The notes beneath the pieces were generated by a model. The model ran no database searches and was not told where the DNA came from. It saw nothing but the letters and a program-made list of their open reading frames with translations. A program made the translations under genes and the position numbers. Positions 40,346 through 54,379 of a stretch of 64,000 bases of DNA are shown here, piece after piece (position 1 is the stretch's first letter; each line of letters begins with the position of its first letter). Origin of the DNA: Burhinus oedicnemus (taxonomy: Eukaryota > Chordata > Aves > Charadriiformes > Burhinidae); NCBI GenBank assembly GCA_008921705.1, contig VFFE01009182.1, positions 1,756,013 through 1,820,012 on the forward strand, given 5' to 3'.

Positions 40346-43300
40346 TCTTTAAATCACTTTATTGATATCTATTGTAACCCTTTATTTACAGATGTCAACG
40401 AATGGTTCATCTACATGATAGCATGGATATCCAAGCAAATTTGCTATTTTTTTTCCCAGCTAAAAGGTTGTGATACACTGTATACAGTAGAAATACACTG
40501 AATTGTACCCACGTCCAAAGTCCTAGTTTTCATCTACTGCACGTGTTGTTTCAGCACACTAGAATATCTGACCTCTTGCTTCTCCTGTTTCATCTGCCTC
40601 TCCTCAGCAATATACACAGAATCATTGCTAAATGCTGGTCAGGAAAAATCCACACCATTTGTGATTATTTCTAGTGTCATAACCTAAAACCAGTCCATAT
40701 AAATCTGACAGAGGGAGACAGAATCATTAGAAAAAGCAAGATCAGGATAGATTTAATGTATTAAACAGTTTTATAAATTGAGTTTGAAATGAAGGATTAG
40801 CAACAGTGGGAATTATGCAAAGAATATGTAGGAGAAAAAATATTTTTTTATTCATGAAAAGTAATGCAAGAGCACTACTCTGACTCAGTAGATTCAATAA
40901 GGGCATTACAGTTTTATTCATCAAATAAGCAAAGCTACAATGCAGTGCCTGTCTATTGATATTTAGGTTTTGAAATTAAAATAAATTTAATGGAGTTTCA
41001 TCAATAAAGCATATCACACTTGGGGAAAAGACAAAGAATGACGACGTAAGAGAACCCTCCATACAGACAAGACTTACAATTTGAGAAAACTTTATGGAAT
41101 TTATCACTATATTTACACACATATAAATATATATTTTTTTCTATATATAATACAGACAAACATAGATACACACAACATACATACATAAACCAAATCCAAC
41201 TTGTAACTCAAAATGTTAAGTAGAGTCTTCTTCCCTTTGTAAAAGTACCATAATATAAGAAACAAGTGAACATTTGGATGTCCAAAGCCAAATGCAAGTC
41301 CTCTCTAAAACAGGTAGCCACACATACCGCATAAGTAATAAAAGCTTTCTCTGAGCTTATCTATGGAGTATTTATTTTTCTTCTAGTCCTTTCTTTAGAA
41401 AACTGCTGAGTAGTCACAAAACTTTACCTCAAAGCAATTCCAGTGAACTTAATGCTTTAGAGCCTCCCTACGCATGTTTCAAATAACAAACAGGACAGCT
41501 CTGGACGTGCCATTCTGACTGCACTGTAGTATACAGTATAAAGCAAGACATTCTGATCTTCGCAGGTAATACCACAATACAAGTGAAGGAAATAAAAGCA
41601 GCACAACAGATTTCTCCCCATAATCAAAGTTATTTTCTGACAGAGTGCAAATAGCCTAAGCAGAGACTAAAATAAACTTCAGTCTATAAATTCAGTTTAC
41701 ACTGAAGTAACATTGAAACTCAACTCTTAAGCAGAAGTACGCAACCTCCTCTTACTGACCAGCGGCACTCTCTCCCACTTCTTAGCAGCTCTTAAACATA
41801 ACACTCCATACCATGCTAGCATACTGTGTGCTTTTACAAACAGATGAATAGGAACATACTTTATTTGAAAGATGTATTTCAAGCAATATAGCAGTAAATA
41901 GAAACCTAGGAGAGGGGAGTGTACATAGCGCTATGAGAATGCTTAGAAAAATAATGGGAACGGTAATTTTTGCATGCTAATATAATTCTCAAGTCAGTTG
42001 GTACACAGATAGATCTAGACTAAATACCACTGCTTATCTGTATAATTGTAAAACTTTCATCCAAATTTTATAGAGCAAAGTTCAATTTCATAATACAAAG
42101 CATCTATAAACTCTCGGCTGAACACAAAAATAGTGTTTTTTCCTTTACCCACTTCAAGAGCACAAGACCACATATTTACACTCGACTTACAATATCAGCA
42201 AATAAGTGAGCACAAGAATCAGTTTAATTGTGACATGACTCAAGATTTGGTAGAAGTATATTCTTAAATTTGCTTTTTTTCTTCTCCCGAACAGCCTTTT
42301 CTTAACCCTTTCTTCTGAAATGGTCTTAAACAGAGATCTCAGTTCAGCTGTCTAACCTACACATATAGGTTTGTTTGATAGTAAATGAAGAAAGAATTCA
42401 GCTCCAGAGATTCATACCCTCCTAACATAGTTTTTAGGGTCAGTAGGAACAGGATGAACCGTTAGCACAAGCCTCTCCAGTAACTACAGAAGGAAACTGA
42501 CAGCCTTAGATTAGACACCTAATTTTACATGGCCTGTCTCATGGGGATTGAATCCATTCTACAATCAGTGAGGTACAGGCAGAAATTTTTATTCTCTTTC
42601 ACGTTCCTCAAACAATGGAAACCGCCACTTTTATTTCAGAACTCAGGTGCGTATGATCTATTTGAAAACTGAAACAAGCATACCTAACTTCCACTGAAAG
42701 TTATCCTATTTTTAAAACAGTTTGTGTTTTACAATAAACATGAAAAAAGCGAGAGACTGGTGAGCTATGCCATACCGTAAGAGACTTTCTCTTTCCAGAA
42801 CAGAAGTTGCTACACACTAGCTAACCCAGCTCAACCTGAAAATATTGCAGATATTCACAAAAAGAAGAGGGACAGTGTATCTAATAACAGGAGTAAAAGA
42901 ACCTACGAAGCATCACTGTCACATCTGCTACCTCCTCTACACCAAAGAAACAGTTGGTGTTAATGCGCGATTAAGAGCTGAGAGGAATGCAACAAAAGTG
43001 TATGCAGGTGGCAGAGGTCACCAAAGGATAGTATAAAGGAAAGAGAGGGTCAAGTTATTATCTGGAATGCATCCACAGGGCACAGCCATCCTTTAAATCA
43101 GTTTTTATAATAGCCATGCCTGTACTGATTTAATAATACCTTTATGCTACAGATTTACTCAGCACACCATGAAGAACTACATGAAGGACTGAGTTGTGAA
43201 ACCAGGTCTTGTTTCTTCTCCTTACCCAAGGTAAGGAGAGATTGAAGGCTTTCAAGATAGGACATACTCTATTTTAAGTGCTTTATTAGTCTTGTTTCAT

Positions 43301-43572
43301 ACGAAAAGGCAAACATCTGTCACCCAAATATCATCAAGTCTTTCAATTATGAGTCTTTAGGTAAAATAACATGAACACCATAAAAATGAAATTCGACTTT
43401 TCAATGAAAGTGACTAATGTGCCTCTGTGTACATGACAGCTAACATACTGAGTCTTTTACCTTTAAGCCTATATTAGCACATAAAGCTGAAATGGAATGG
43501 AGAGAGAACATCCATGTGAAAGCATGGTTGCATCACACTGGGCAGTACAATACTTTAGAGTATGAAGCCTCA

Positions 43573-43925
43573 TGGAATTTTCAGAATTGGAAGGGACCTC
43601 TAGAGATCATCTAGTCCAACTCCCCTGCTGATGCAGGAATGCCTACAGCACATTACTCAGGACTGCAGCCAGGCGGGTCTTGAAAATCTCCAGAGAAGGG
43701 GACTCCACAACCTCCCTGGGCAGCCTGTTCCAGTGCTCTGTCACCCTCACCGTAAAGAAGTTTTTTCTTATGTTTGAATGGAACTTCCTGTGTTCCAGCT
43801 TGTGCCCGTTGCCCCTCGTCCTGTTGCTGGGTACCACTGAAAAGAGTCTGCCTCCATCCTCCTTCAACCCACCCTTTAGATACTCATAAGCCTCTAAGAC
43901 AAGTTTTGAGAACAAGTATTTACTC
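43573..43925 (-). mobile_element. CR1 LINE 3' fragment (minus strand)
   Basis: The 3' end is at 43573 (plus-strand GGAATTTTCAGAATTGGAAG, GGACCTCTAGAGATCATCTA) and the C-terminus of ORF2 is open from about 43915 to 43643 (YEYLKGGLKEDGGRLFSVVP, then [20 protein letters not shown]). The 3' UTR wording differs from the copies at 18 kb and 24 kb, so this is another CR1 subfamily. Truncated at the 5' side. Confidence 0.93.
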
Positions 43926-44603
43926 TAAATCACAAACATGATAAATGAAATGCTCATAGCCACTCTCATAAACATACAGAGAAAAACAGCCAATGCTGAC
44001 TTAACACCATTAACATCACTGAAGCTAATGCCTTACTTAAAGGAAGGAGAGATCAGGATCACAATCCCCATAGGCAACCATTCCCATGTATAGCCTTTTT
44101 GCCACTTGCAAAGCAGTTGACAAAAACCCATTCCTGGTATATCAGTAATTACCACTGACTGCTTGTTCCACCATTTGCCTTCCTCCTCCACAATGATAAG
44201 AATAAGAACTATAGTTCAAAGGGGCAGGAACAAACACCAAGGGTCATTTTAAGTGCTAAGGTCAGGATGTATGTTTTGGGGTAGGGGAGCCTGAAGTAAA
44301 ACAGTTACAAGTTACCAGTGACCCTGGAAAGGAAGTTACTTAATATTCATGTTGACAGAAAAGAAGAAAGGATTAATCATGTGGAATTAGCATTTTCATT
44401 GAGGAGCTTGGTTGAGTCTTGTGTTCTACTTTGAGAGGAAGACGGCTGCTTCACATAGCATTTTACATCCCTCATTTATCGAAACATTGCAGCTTGTTCC
44501 TAACTGTCATTAACTAATGAATAATGAAAGACTTCTTTACTTCTACTTCAGATTAATCATGCAGCTCCCTTGGTCTTTCTATGCCTGAATGTGTGTTCTG
44601 AAC

Positions 44604-44620
44604 TTTTTTTTTTTTTTTTT
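44604..44620. repeat. Poly(T) run, 17 bases
   Basis: Uninterrupted T17 followed by AATAATTC; no adjacent retro-insert recognised. Confidence 0.9.
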
Positions 44621-47600
44621 AATAATTCATGTGGGATAAAGAAATCTGTTTAATTAGATTTCAGTTCTATTGGGTAAAAATGGTCTCTTTTGAAAGGGCA
44701 TCACCTAGTATTTTCACCTCACAGTTACAATGTTGCAGTGCCACTGTGCACTATTATCTCTCTTAAGTTGTGTCACATTTATGTTAATTTCAAGCTATCT
44801 CTTATGTTACACAAATTAATGGTTAAAAAGAAAATCAGCACTCCAGTTATCTAGCACAGAGAAAAATGGTGTAAAAATTAATTGAAGCAATTACAATATG
44901 CAGATTTTACAATTAATGTTCTAAAGTAAAAATACAAACCGTTGTGTACCACTAACATATGAATGTCTTAATCCAGTTGTTTTAGAATCACTTGCAAATT
45001 TTTTATAAAAATTCTTAAAGTATGCACCCCGACTCTTCCCTTTCCATGCCAAACTTCTTCCTCCATACATTATGAAGTACTAGATTTCACTCTTCAAGTA
45101 CAGATACAAAACAAATTGTATAAAAATGCTGTTTTTCCCCATAGTGAGTGGCACATGACTTAGTACAGCACGTAGAGCTACTTAATGGAGTCAGATAATT
45201 TCAACATTTTTAGCCCTATAAAATTTGCTCCACCACATCAGACCCTAAATGCATGATCTACTTTATGGTCATGCTTAAAGAGAGTGGAAACAACAAACCT
45301 GCTGCAGTTGTACAAAGCTGCATGGGGGCAAAAAAGTTCCCTCACAAACAGCTGCAGGTGATTAGGTTACACCTTGAAGTACACCCTTTGATTAAGCATT
45401 CCTTATTTTATTTGCGCAGCTACAGATGGCCTTCATGGTTAGAAAATCATCCAGTCTTATTGAGGGGCAGAGAGGGGAGGAAAAGACCAAGCAAAATAAA
45501 CCCGCTCCCTTCCTCCTTCTCTCTCAAAATAATCAGAACAAACATGACCAATGCTTTGCTAACCTTTTCCTGTTTCTTATGCCTTGAGTAGCCCTTTTCA
45601 TGATCTGCATCTTCATCAGAGTCTATCAGCCTAACAATCATTACAGTACAACACAAGACTGTTCTCTGTATTAAATGCCTAAAACATAGTCCCTAAAACA
45701 ATGTTTTAAGATATAGTGGATTTGTCTGCACATAACCTATTGAGGATGATTACAGAAATCAGCATGTTTTCTTTTACTATCTATTAAGCATTTTCATCCA
45801 TCAGCTACAAAGTGATCTCTCGCTTTGTTCAGTCCACTTTAAGATGACTTCAATATACTTTCCATTATCTGACCAGAAAGAGGGTTCCATACTGAATACA
45901 AGAATAAAATGTCATGTGCGTAATGCCAATGCATTATATCCAGTTGAGTCACATTCTGTTACACTTCTGAAAGACTTGTAATCATTACAGCTCTTCATTT
46001 TAACATTTAACTATGCATTTCCATGTCTTACTATGTTACCTCCAATTTTAAATTTCAAGATTGAGATAAATTAGTTGCAACACTACCTCATGTTTTTTGT
46101 AAAATACAGACATACTTTAAGTTATAATCCTTAAGTATTTTGTCTCAGAAGAGGAAGAAACATATAAAAGATGAGGAAAAAAACCGTATACAATTTACAA
46201 GAGTAACAGTCCCCCTGATTCTTTTTTTATCACCTCTGGCATACTCCCTTTCAGTTGCTCATAAAACTTCTTCCAAGTTCTCAGTAACCTCTTGTCATCA
46301 CCTTTGAGTTTTCTCTAGTTTGCTAACATGGTTTTAAATCAAGAGACCTAGGACTGCACATGGTAGAAAGCTAAATTCCCCCATCTGCAGAAAGCTGGCA
46401 CAAAGTTCACGTTCAGTTGAAGTTTCAGCTTCATTCTGTTCTCTTGCAAAGCTAATGTAATAGCTTGTCATTCCAAAAAATGCAATGCTCTACTAAGTCA
46501 CACCACTGATCTCTCATGTTGAGTATCCTCTGCCTTGCACTGGCTAACTTAACACGTATCCTAAACTTAAGTAGGGTACACTGTACTAAAAGTGAATATA
46601 AAAATGCCTTTCAGATGCAATCATCTTATTCCTTAATACATATGATTTGATTATTGAATTTTTCTGGATTACAACCCATTTTCTTTCTTAACCATATTAC
46701 AGACTTCCTGAGGTCCCTTTGCAACCTGTGCAACTTCCTTCACTTCAGATCCGAAAGCCTATATCATCATTTTCTTGCCTATTTTAGTGTAAAATTCGCC
46801 ATTTAAGATTATCTTTAACAAGAACATTTTCATCTGGGCTAAATTCACATATGTTTAACATTAGTCTTTGCTTCTTCCTGCTGCTGCGACATAAAGGAAG
46901 TGATATTATCACAGCCTGCAGAATGTGCTCTTTCAAAGCAAAACTGATAACTCTGATGATTTTCAAAGGCTACATTAAAATGTAACAGAACAGGTAAAAT
47001 TGTGCCCTAAAATTGCACATGTGATTCTTTCCCTAACAAAAAAACCAACAACAACAAAAAAAGCAGTTACTGAGGAACATAAACTGGATCTTCATTTTTC
47101 TGCTGTTAAATGAAGTATAACTTCCTTGAATATCATATATATTATTTTGCTTTCAAGTTCTCCCCTGGAAGTATTTTCAAACTTAAACTGGCATTAGGTA
47201 CTGTTTTCATTACTCTTATTTTTGTTCAAGTAAGCTGGACATTTCCTCACATAAAGAGTGTTGAAATAGAATAGCATCAAATTTTGACGCTTGTTACATA
47301 GCACCATACATGTAGATTTGCTATCCTATGGATCAAAGTAACAAGAAATTATGTCCCTTTGAGACAAGATATCATATATAAGGACAGCTAAACACAGTGG
47401 GAGCTACAAAATAGTGTTCTCTAGTTCTGTCATCCCTTTGTTCTCCCTGTGGATGGCAACACATTTATTTGATCAGCATGGAATCCAAGCAAATACTTTC
47501 CAAGCCAAATTCATTTTGTCAGGGTACATACGCCACTCCAGCACCCATGTACAGTCACGCGCACTCCTGAACACATGACATATGAGTCCAACTCCAGACT

Positions 47601-49979
47601 ATATCAGCATTATACTACACGGGAGATATTTCACTCCTTTACCTCAATTTTTCTGTTTTTAAAATGCAGATGTTGGCACAACTCCTTTGTGAAACTTTTT
47701 GAAACCCACTGACAAAAACCCCATGTAACAACTAGTATTGTCAGCTTAGTAAGGTGTCTTCCTGACCTATATACTGTATGCACAGATGGCTTACAATAAC
47801 ATATGGCCAATACCACTCTCCTCCTGCTATGCCATTGCACAGTCATAGGGAAGATTTACCTGCAAGTTCTTGATCTGCTGTGTTTGAGCTTTACCCTCTG
47901 TCCTCTTGGAATGCCTGGAAGCTCCAGGTTTCTAGAGCCATTGAGAGGCAATTTCACTTTTCCAGGCTTTATGTTTCTAATGTTGCTTTAGTCACAAAAT
48001 GAAACTGTTTCATAATTTCAAACTAATTTTGCATACATCACACAAAAATTCTGGAGTACTAGTTTTTATTACTACAATACCTTAACCAATCTATACATTT
48101 GGAGATGTAAAGACCCCATACAAGAACTATTAATTATCTTTATTTTTTATACTATATTTGCATATATACATATATAAAGACACAAATTTCCTCATTGGAT
48201 TAGCAAGATTTCCTGTTTCCTAAAATGCCAAAAAAACCCCAGTTGATTTGTTTTTAAAAAACTTAATTATTGCATGATAAATCTGGAAGAATATTGATAA
48301 TATTGATGCAGCAGACAGAGACACATAGGCTGATATCAGAAATTAAGATCCTTGATGTTTCAGAGCAGAGTTTATACCCCAATTTAGCATTCCATCAGGA
48401 TTTTTGTGTTATATATCCATATACCCTTAATCTATAGGGATAATGCAACAATTTTTGTCACTTAGAATAACCAAGACACTGACAGCATCACCAGTTATTT
48501 TGTTTACTGATACAATTACTCTGGGAAGACTTGCCCTTTTCTTGTACTTGAATCAATTTATAGCTTTTACAACTGATTTTGGTAGGACAGGATTACCAAA
48601 CAATGTCACTTCACTTTGCACTGTAGCTTGGTAAAAAAATACCAATCTAAGATGCTTTCTACACTTCGTCAGAGAAGGCTTAGCTTCAGACAAGGCCTTT
48701 ACTGTGTGTTGTAAACACAGTTGCAATGTCTCACACCACAACACCCCAGAATGTAGGAAGTGCTTGAAAGACCAACAGCACTATCGATAATTAATTATTT
48801 ATGGAAATTCTGTAACGCGTATTTACTTACAGGATTACACATTGTGTTCCTATCATCTTTTTCTGAAAAGTTGAATGTTGCTTTACTGCCTGCATACTAT
48901 TTCTCAAACGAAAATCGTCATCTAATTTCAAGCATCCTTGACATCAAACAGGTTGATTAAAAAAAGACAAATAGAATCTGCTGCCTTCAGGGATGACCCA
49001 TTAAAGACAAAGTCCAGCAAATGCCATGCACTGAAAGACTGCTTTCTTAACCAGTGTTTCTTCCAGCACTCCTCCTCACAACAATCCTAGCACAAAGTCT
49101 CTTTGGCACGCAGCAACCGTAACCCTCAAGAGTATAAATAACTATTTTTTCCCATCTGTGTACTTTTTGTCTGGTTTTAGCTCTTCTCTTGTAACTTCCA
49201 TATTGTTCTAACATACACCGTAGAAGTTTAAGAAAAGCACTGCTCACTTGATTAATTCCTCCTTAATAGTAGAGTGAAGATAACCCTTTAACAGAATGTT
49301 ATAGCCTACAGAAAGCTGGGGTACTAGTTCAAATGTGTTTTAAGATGCTGTTTTTCCACCAAAACTCAAGATTGTTTTTTTGTCAAAATGAACCATCACA
49401 AACTCTTAGACTAGATAATAAAGCTAATGAAGGAAGGCTCACGCCCACAGCCATATCAAGATCTGCATTTCACATATTACAAGATAGTCTCCCACACAGC
49501 ACTCTCTCCCTCTCCCTGCACCGCAGCCCTACAGCTCTTCTATACTCCTCAGCAGCTCTATGGCTCCCAGTCTATTCCCCCACCTCAGTATCAAGCTTTT
49601 CTTTGAAGACTACTGAATAGGCAAGATGTCCTCACTACAAAAGCATAGGGTGATTTTTCTAACTTCCATACAAATGACCCACTTCCTTAAGAGCTTTGGA
49701 GCATCCGAGATGAGACCCTATTAGTAGGCAGAAGAGGTACGTAAAGCCTCTCCTGGAATCCACTCCATTAGTATTAATCAATATTAATTTATAATTGGAT
49801 AAAGCTGGCTTTTCAACTAGAAATTATTTCAACCCTCTTCCCTCGCCCACCCCCCAGCAAAGAAAACCCCACAGCTTTCATTATATTTAGATACCAGGAC
49901 ACTGTGTCTCTGTACAAAAGTAATTCACAGATTATCCAGAACAATTTACCAAGTAGAACTGATCCTACAGAGAACAGCT

Positions 49980-50340
49980 TGATTAATCCGGGCTTTCACT
50001 TCTTGCCTTGGAAGTGTAAGTGAGAAATATATTGAAGCACGACGAATAAACTGCTTTCAAGAATCAACAAACAAAGACTAGAAAAAAGCGATTATGTAAT
50101 GGTCAAATGGGAGCACCTGGCGTGCAGTTCAGTGTGAGTTTCAACCAGTTTCATTCACTGATTGCCTCAAGGAACTTCAGCTGCTGCTGCACCTACAAGA
50201 TCAATGCCACTAATTGTGAGGAAAATTATTCAGGACAGAACAGAGCCTCCTATTAATGATGCCTGCCAAAAGAAAAATCAGTTTATCAGCTATCCTAAAG
50301 GTTAACATCAATATCAAACGCAACAACCTCAAATGATTAT
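49980..50340. other. Repeat-free block of conserved-element texture
   Basis: No coding frame and no repeat similarity. Contains GATTAATCCGGGCTTTC (a GATTA/TAATCC bicoid-class homeodomain core), GGAGCACCTGGCG with an E-box CACCTG, and CACTAATTGTGAGG. The texture resembles deeply conserved non-coding DNA, but this cannot be tested from one sequence. Confidence 0.2.
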
Positions 50341-50658
50341 ATCTCTAACCTTGCAGGCAAAAATCACTACAGTAGTGGAAAAAACTTCAGAATTGCTTGT
50401 ATTTTAAAACATATTTTTGTGCCCCGCTCAACAGGTGCCAAGCCTATGTTTGTTATGTGTCTTTCATTTGAGCATAGAAAGAAAAAACATGTCTATAGTG
50501 ATGCCTTCAGTTCTGTCAGTACTCTTTAATAGCACTGGGCAAGAGATCAGATCTATGGATAGATATCAGCTAATACTACAGGAAATGGTTTGCTGGGATG
50601 ATTTTGTTACTTTTAGTCAGAAAGACCTCAAAAAGCAAAGAGCAAATATGTGTTGAGT

Positions 50659-50693
50659 TAAAAACAAACAAACAAACAAAAACAAACAAAAAA
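50659..50693. repeat. (CAAA)n microsatellite
   Basis: AAAACAAACAAACAAACAAA followed by AACAAACAAAAAA and then CCCC. Confidence 0.9.
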
Positions 50694-51943
50694 CCCCAGC
50701 TGGCTAAATTCACAAAAGTAGTTAACCACAAAGACAGCACCTCGGGAAGTCAAGAAGCCACAAACACTTAGAAGCTGGGAATGGCTCACAAAGTGCTTGC
50801 CCCATTTTTTCCTTTCCAAGATGCATTGTTTATCTACCATGAGACAAAAGACAAGGGGATAGCTTGGTGTGACCCAGCCACACCTTAATAATTTTTTTTT
50901 TTTAAAAATTGATCGTATGTAGTAATGGCTGAGAACTTTAATTAATTTGAAGTAATAGCAATAATCTACAAGATAAATAATCTATAATAATAGTCTATAA
51001 AAGAAATGCATATCACTTGTACTTTTCTATATACATTGTGTAAGAATAGCATTACTAATTTGAGACCAATGTCACAGTATACACAGTATATACTGGAAAG
51101 CTAAATAAAATTCTTTTTGAATGACATACATTCTTACTAGTCCTTAGTAGCTTACACAGTTTTAAAGATCATACTCTGCCAGAGCAATAGCTTTACCATT
51201 CCTTATTTGAAAACTACTTCTTAAATGACTGTTCACTTCTATATTGAATCCAATTAAAACAGCATTCTTTGTTACAAATAACATCTTCATTTCCCTATAA
51301 GTGAAATAGAACACCTATATTACAATTATACATGTGGATTTGCATACGTATAAACATGTATCAAAACAAGTATCAACAACAATAAATTTTAAAGAACACA
51401 AAGGTTACTTCATGCTCTATTAGCCAAAACCCAGACTGCTCCACTTGAGATGGTAAGTCTAAAATATCTTAAAATCTGCTTCAGCCCTTTGCAGCAAAGA
51501 TGCATTTGAAATACAGATCAAGGTGGTCTGTTACATTACGGAACCTGCAGTTGATATGATAAGAAAGCGAGGGAAGGAATCAGAGACAACGTGCATGTTT
51601 CCTGACTTTTTTGATACCTGCTTGTTCTCTGCCTACAAAGTTAATATGCTCTGACAAGATCACAAATCTTTCAGGAGAAAAACACATTTTAATAAAGGAG
51701 GTTACCCAGTCACGTGTACTTCCTCCTGCCCTTCTCAACTAATAATTACACAAGAGACATTTAGAGACAGACTGGAGCCAGTTGACACCAAGTCTTCCTA
51801 CATTTCAGTGGAGAAATTTCTTTTTCTTACTTGGACTTTGTTTTATTGTTCACTTTTTAAATCTTGTTGGTGCTCACCTGGCCTCCAGCTATGAAGCTAA
51901 CTGGTTGTATATGGAATAGAAGCAAAGCGGGAGTATTGACTAC

Positions 51944-51972
51944 AAAAAAAAAAGTTTTTTTTTTTTTTTTTT
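51944..51972. repeat. A11-G-T17 inverted homopolymer pair
   Basis: Eleven A, a single G, seventeen T: a self-complementary tract with almost no loop. Confidence 0.9.
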
Positions 51973-53339
51973 GCTTGTTTGTGTGTTTTTAAAATAAATC
52001 CCAGAGAATATTAGAATTACCTGCATCATCCCTTTGAAAACCAATTATTTACTTGCTCAAGTAGTAGGATGTGCCCCTAAGCATATGAAAATGAAGTACC
52101 AGAAGAACAAATACTACACAAGTTGCCATCACAGCCTACAGTTTGACTGTCACATCTATCTGTCCATAGATTGCATCTTATTCTGACTACCAAATACTGT
52201 GAAACTACTATAAAAGCATGAAGATAAAATATGAGAATAGTATACAATTATATTTATTCAATATGCTACATTTAAAAGTTACAAAGAAAAAAAAAAAGGA
52301 AAGTGTTTAGGACAACTAGATAGAATGATTTCTTGATCAACAATTCACTTTCTTTTCCTTCTGTGTGTTTAAGTGCGATGTCTTCATTAGTAAATCCTCT
52401 GTGTAAAGTTAATCCCTTTTAGCTACTTACGGCTTAGAACAGCTCACATCTGCCATTCCTGCCAATAAATTCTACACATGATACAGCAAAAAAATACACG
52501 AGATGCGTGTTTTATTAAAACTACCCACCTAAGAAAATTTACCACAGAATTCTATCCATCTACTATCACTAAAAATCACAGTAACTAGCTAGCATGAATC
52601 ATACGATAAGACAGTTCATTCCACGTTTTTTTGGAGTATGGTGATGGAAGAAAAGGGTTTTTTCTTCCCCCTCCTCTCTCCTCCCCTCCCATTCACCCAG
52701 ACACCTGCTATTGAAACAAAAGATGCATGCTTTCAAACATTTAATTAAATTTGACATAATATGTAGCCCTAATATGTAGCCAAAACTTTGCTCAGATCTG
52801 ACATCTATGTTAACTTGTTATATAAAATACTGCTATGGACACATGAGGTGGTTTCTCCGATTCCTTTATAAATGCATGCATACTTTATAAAAATGAACCA
52901 AGCACTACTATGTAAAGTATTTTTCAAGTTCTTAATATAAAAAGACATCTGACAAACTAGAGATTTTTTACAAATAATTTTTTAAAACCTGTTATTTTTT
53001 ATACACAAAAAATTTATGTTCTGCTTTCAAACTGGAACATAAGCAAATCGGCATGAAAAAGTGCTGTAATCTTCCCTGAAATTAAGAAAAATTTTCCCTA
53101 AATAGCTAAGGGATGTATATAAATATATGCAATTTGATAGCATTCCATTTTGAAGTTGCTTCTCTTCTTGGTACCAGAAGAGAACAAACAGAACTCACTG
53201 AATATGACCCATTGTCTTCCTGGACATTTTTCCCCAATTCATGTTCTACATAAATACTTTTTGCAATCCTTTTCTTATCTAAGGCACTGGTTAAAAGTTG
53301 TATATTCGATCCTTCACTCCTCCAGATCTTCTGCCAGAT

Positions 53340-53354
53340 AAAAAAAAAAAAAAG
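53340..53354. repeat. Poly(A) run, 15 bases
   Basis: Uninterrupted A15 about 130 bp left of the paired CR1 fragments; in the CR1 orientation it is not a tail. Confidence 0.9.
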
Positions 53355-53482
53355 TGAGATACAGGGCTCTAGCTCCAAAGCTTCAGTCCAGCAGACATAA
53401 GAGCAAGAGCAGGAAACCAAACAAAAACTCTCCAGCCAACAGCAGTATGACACATGTTGCTTTTCCCTTGGAGGAAGGATAG

Positions 53483-53597
53483 AGTCATAAAATAATTTAG
53501 GTTGGAAAAGACCTTTATGATCATTGCATCCAACTGTAAACCTAACACTTCCAAGTCTACCACTAAACCGTGACCCCAAGTGCCACATCCACACGTA
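53483..53597 (-). mobile_element. CR1 LINE 3' UTR fragment, older copy
   Basis: The plus strand reads AATTTAGGTTGGAAAAGACC, TTTATGATCATTGCATCCAA and CTACCACTAAACCGTG, the same 3' UTR type as the long copy at 23860. It breaks off at about 53597, where a second CR1 3' end starts. Confidence 0.88.
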
Positions 53598-53850
53598 ATA
53601 GAATCATAGAATGGTTCAGCTAGAACGGACCTTAAAGATCATCTAGTTCCACCCCACCTGCCATGGGCAGGGACATCTTCCACTAGACCAGGTTGCTCAA
53701 AGCCCCATCCAGCTTGGTCTTGAACACTTCCAGGGATGGGGCACAACCCACAACCTCTCTGGCTGACCTGTTCCAGTGTCTCACCACCCTCACAATAAAA
53801 GAAAAGAGAAGGCGTTGCGATTCCTAGAGATGCTCCAGGGGAAGTAGAGA
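53598..53850 (-). mobile_element. CR1 LINE 3' fragment, abutting the previous one
   Basis: Starts with ATAGAATCATAGAATGGTTC, the CR1 3' end, and continues through the 3' UTR (GATCATCTAGTTCCACCCCA) into the ORF2 C-terminal coding region (GGTCTTGAACACTTCCAGGG, CAGTGTCTCACCACCCTCAC). Same subfamily type as 17960-18251. It ends in an A-rich stretch near 53800-53850. Confidence 0.9.
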
Positions 53851-54379
53851 AGGAAAGCCACATGTTTTCCTTCATTCAAGTTCAACCTTGTCCTTAGTAA
53901 ATAATAACGTATTCTACATTAATTTATATTTGTTTCCACATGTCCATCTTTCATAAAGTTCAAAAGTCCATCATTGAAGTGTTAGGCTACCTGTCATGAG
54001 CAAATGATAAGTTAGGCAATTTTAATGTCTATGAGCATTTGAATTCCTACTAGATGCAAGAAAATAAGGTCCCTGTCTCATACTGATTTACTTTCTTTAC
54101 TCTGAAGTTGGTTTTTCAATTTAAAAAGAACAGCTATAACACTTAAAATATTTTTGACAAATCTTTCAGGTATGGATTATTAACAGAGGCAGGAGCAGAT
54201 TTCATTCACAGACCCAACAATGACATTTACCCTGACTAGAGGGAACACCTTCCTAAACAGTAAGAAATAGTTCACTTTCAATGCCAATTCAGTCCTAAGA
54301 GAATGCCAATTATGCCAAGCTTGCAAAAACAGATGTATGGCAATTTTGTAATATGGACTACTTTACACCAGGGACAAAG

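Noticed and set aside
53106..53594. 162-residue ORF, minus strand
   Set aside because: Runs from CR1 3' UTR through a poly(A/T) run (a string of F) into intron; not a protein-coding pattern.
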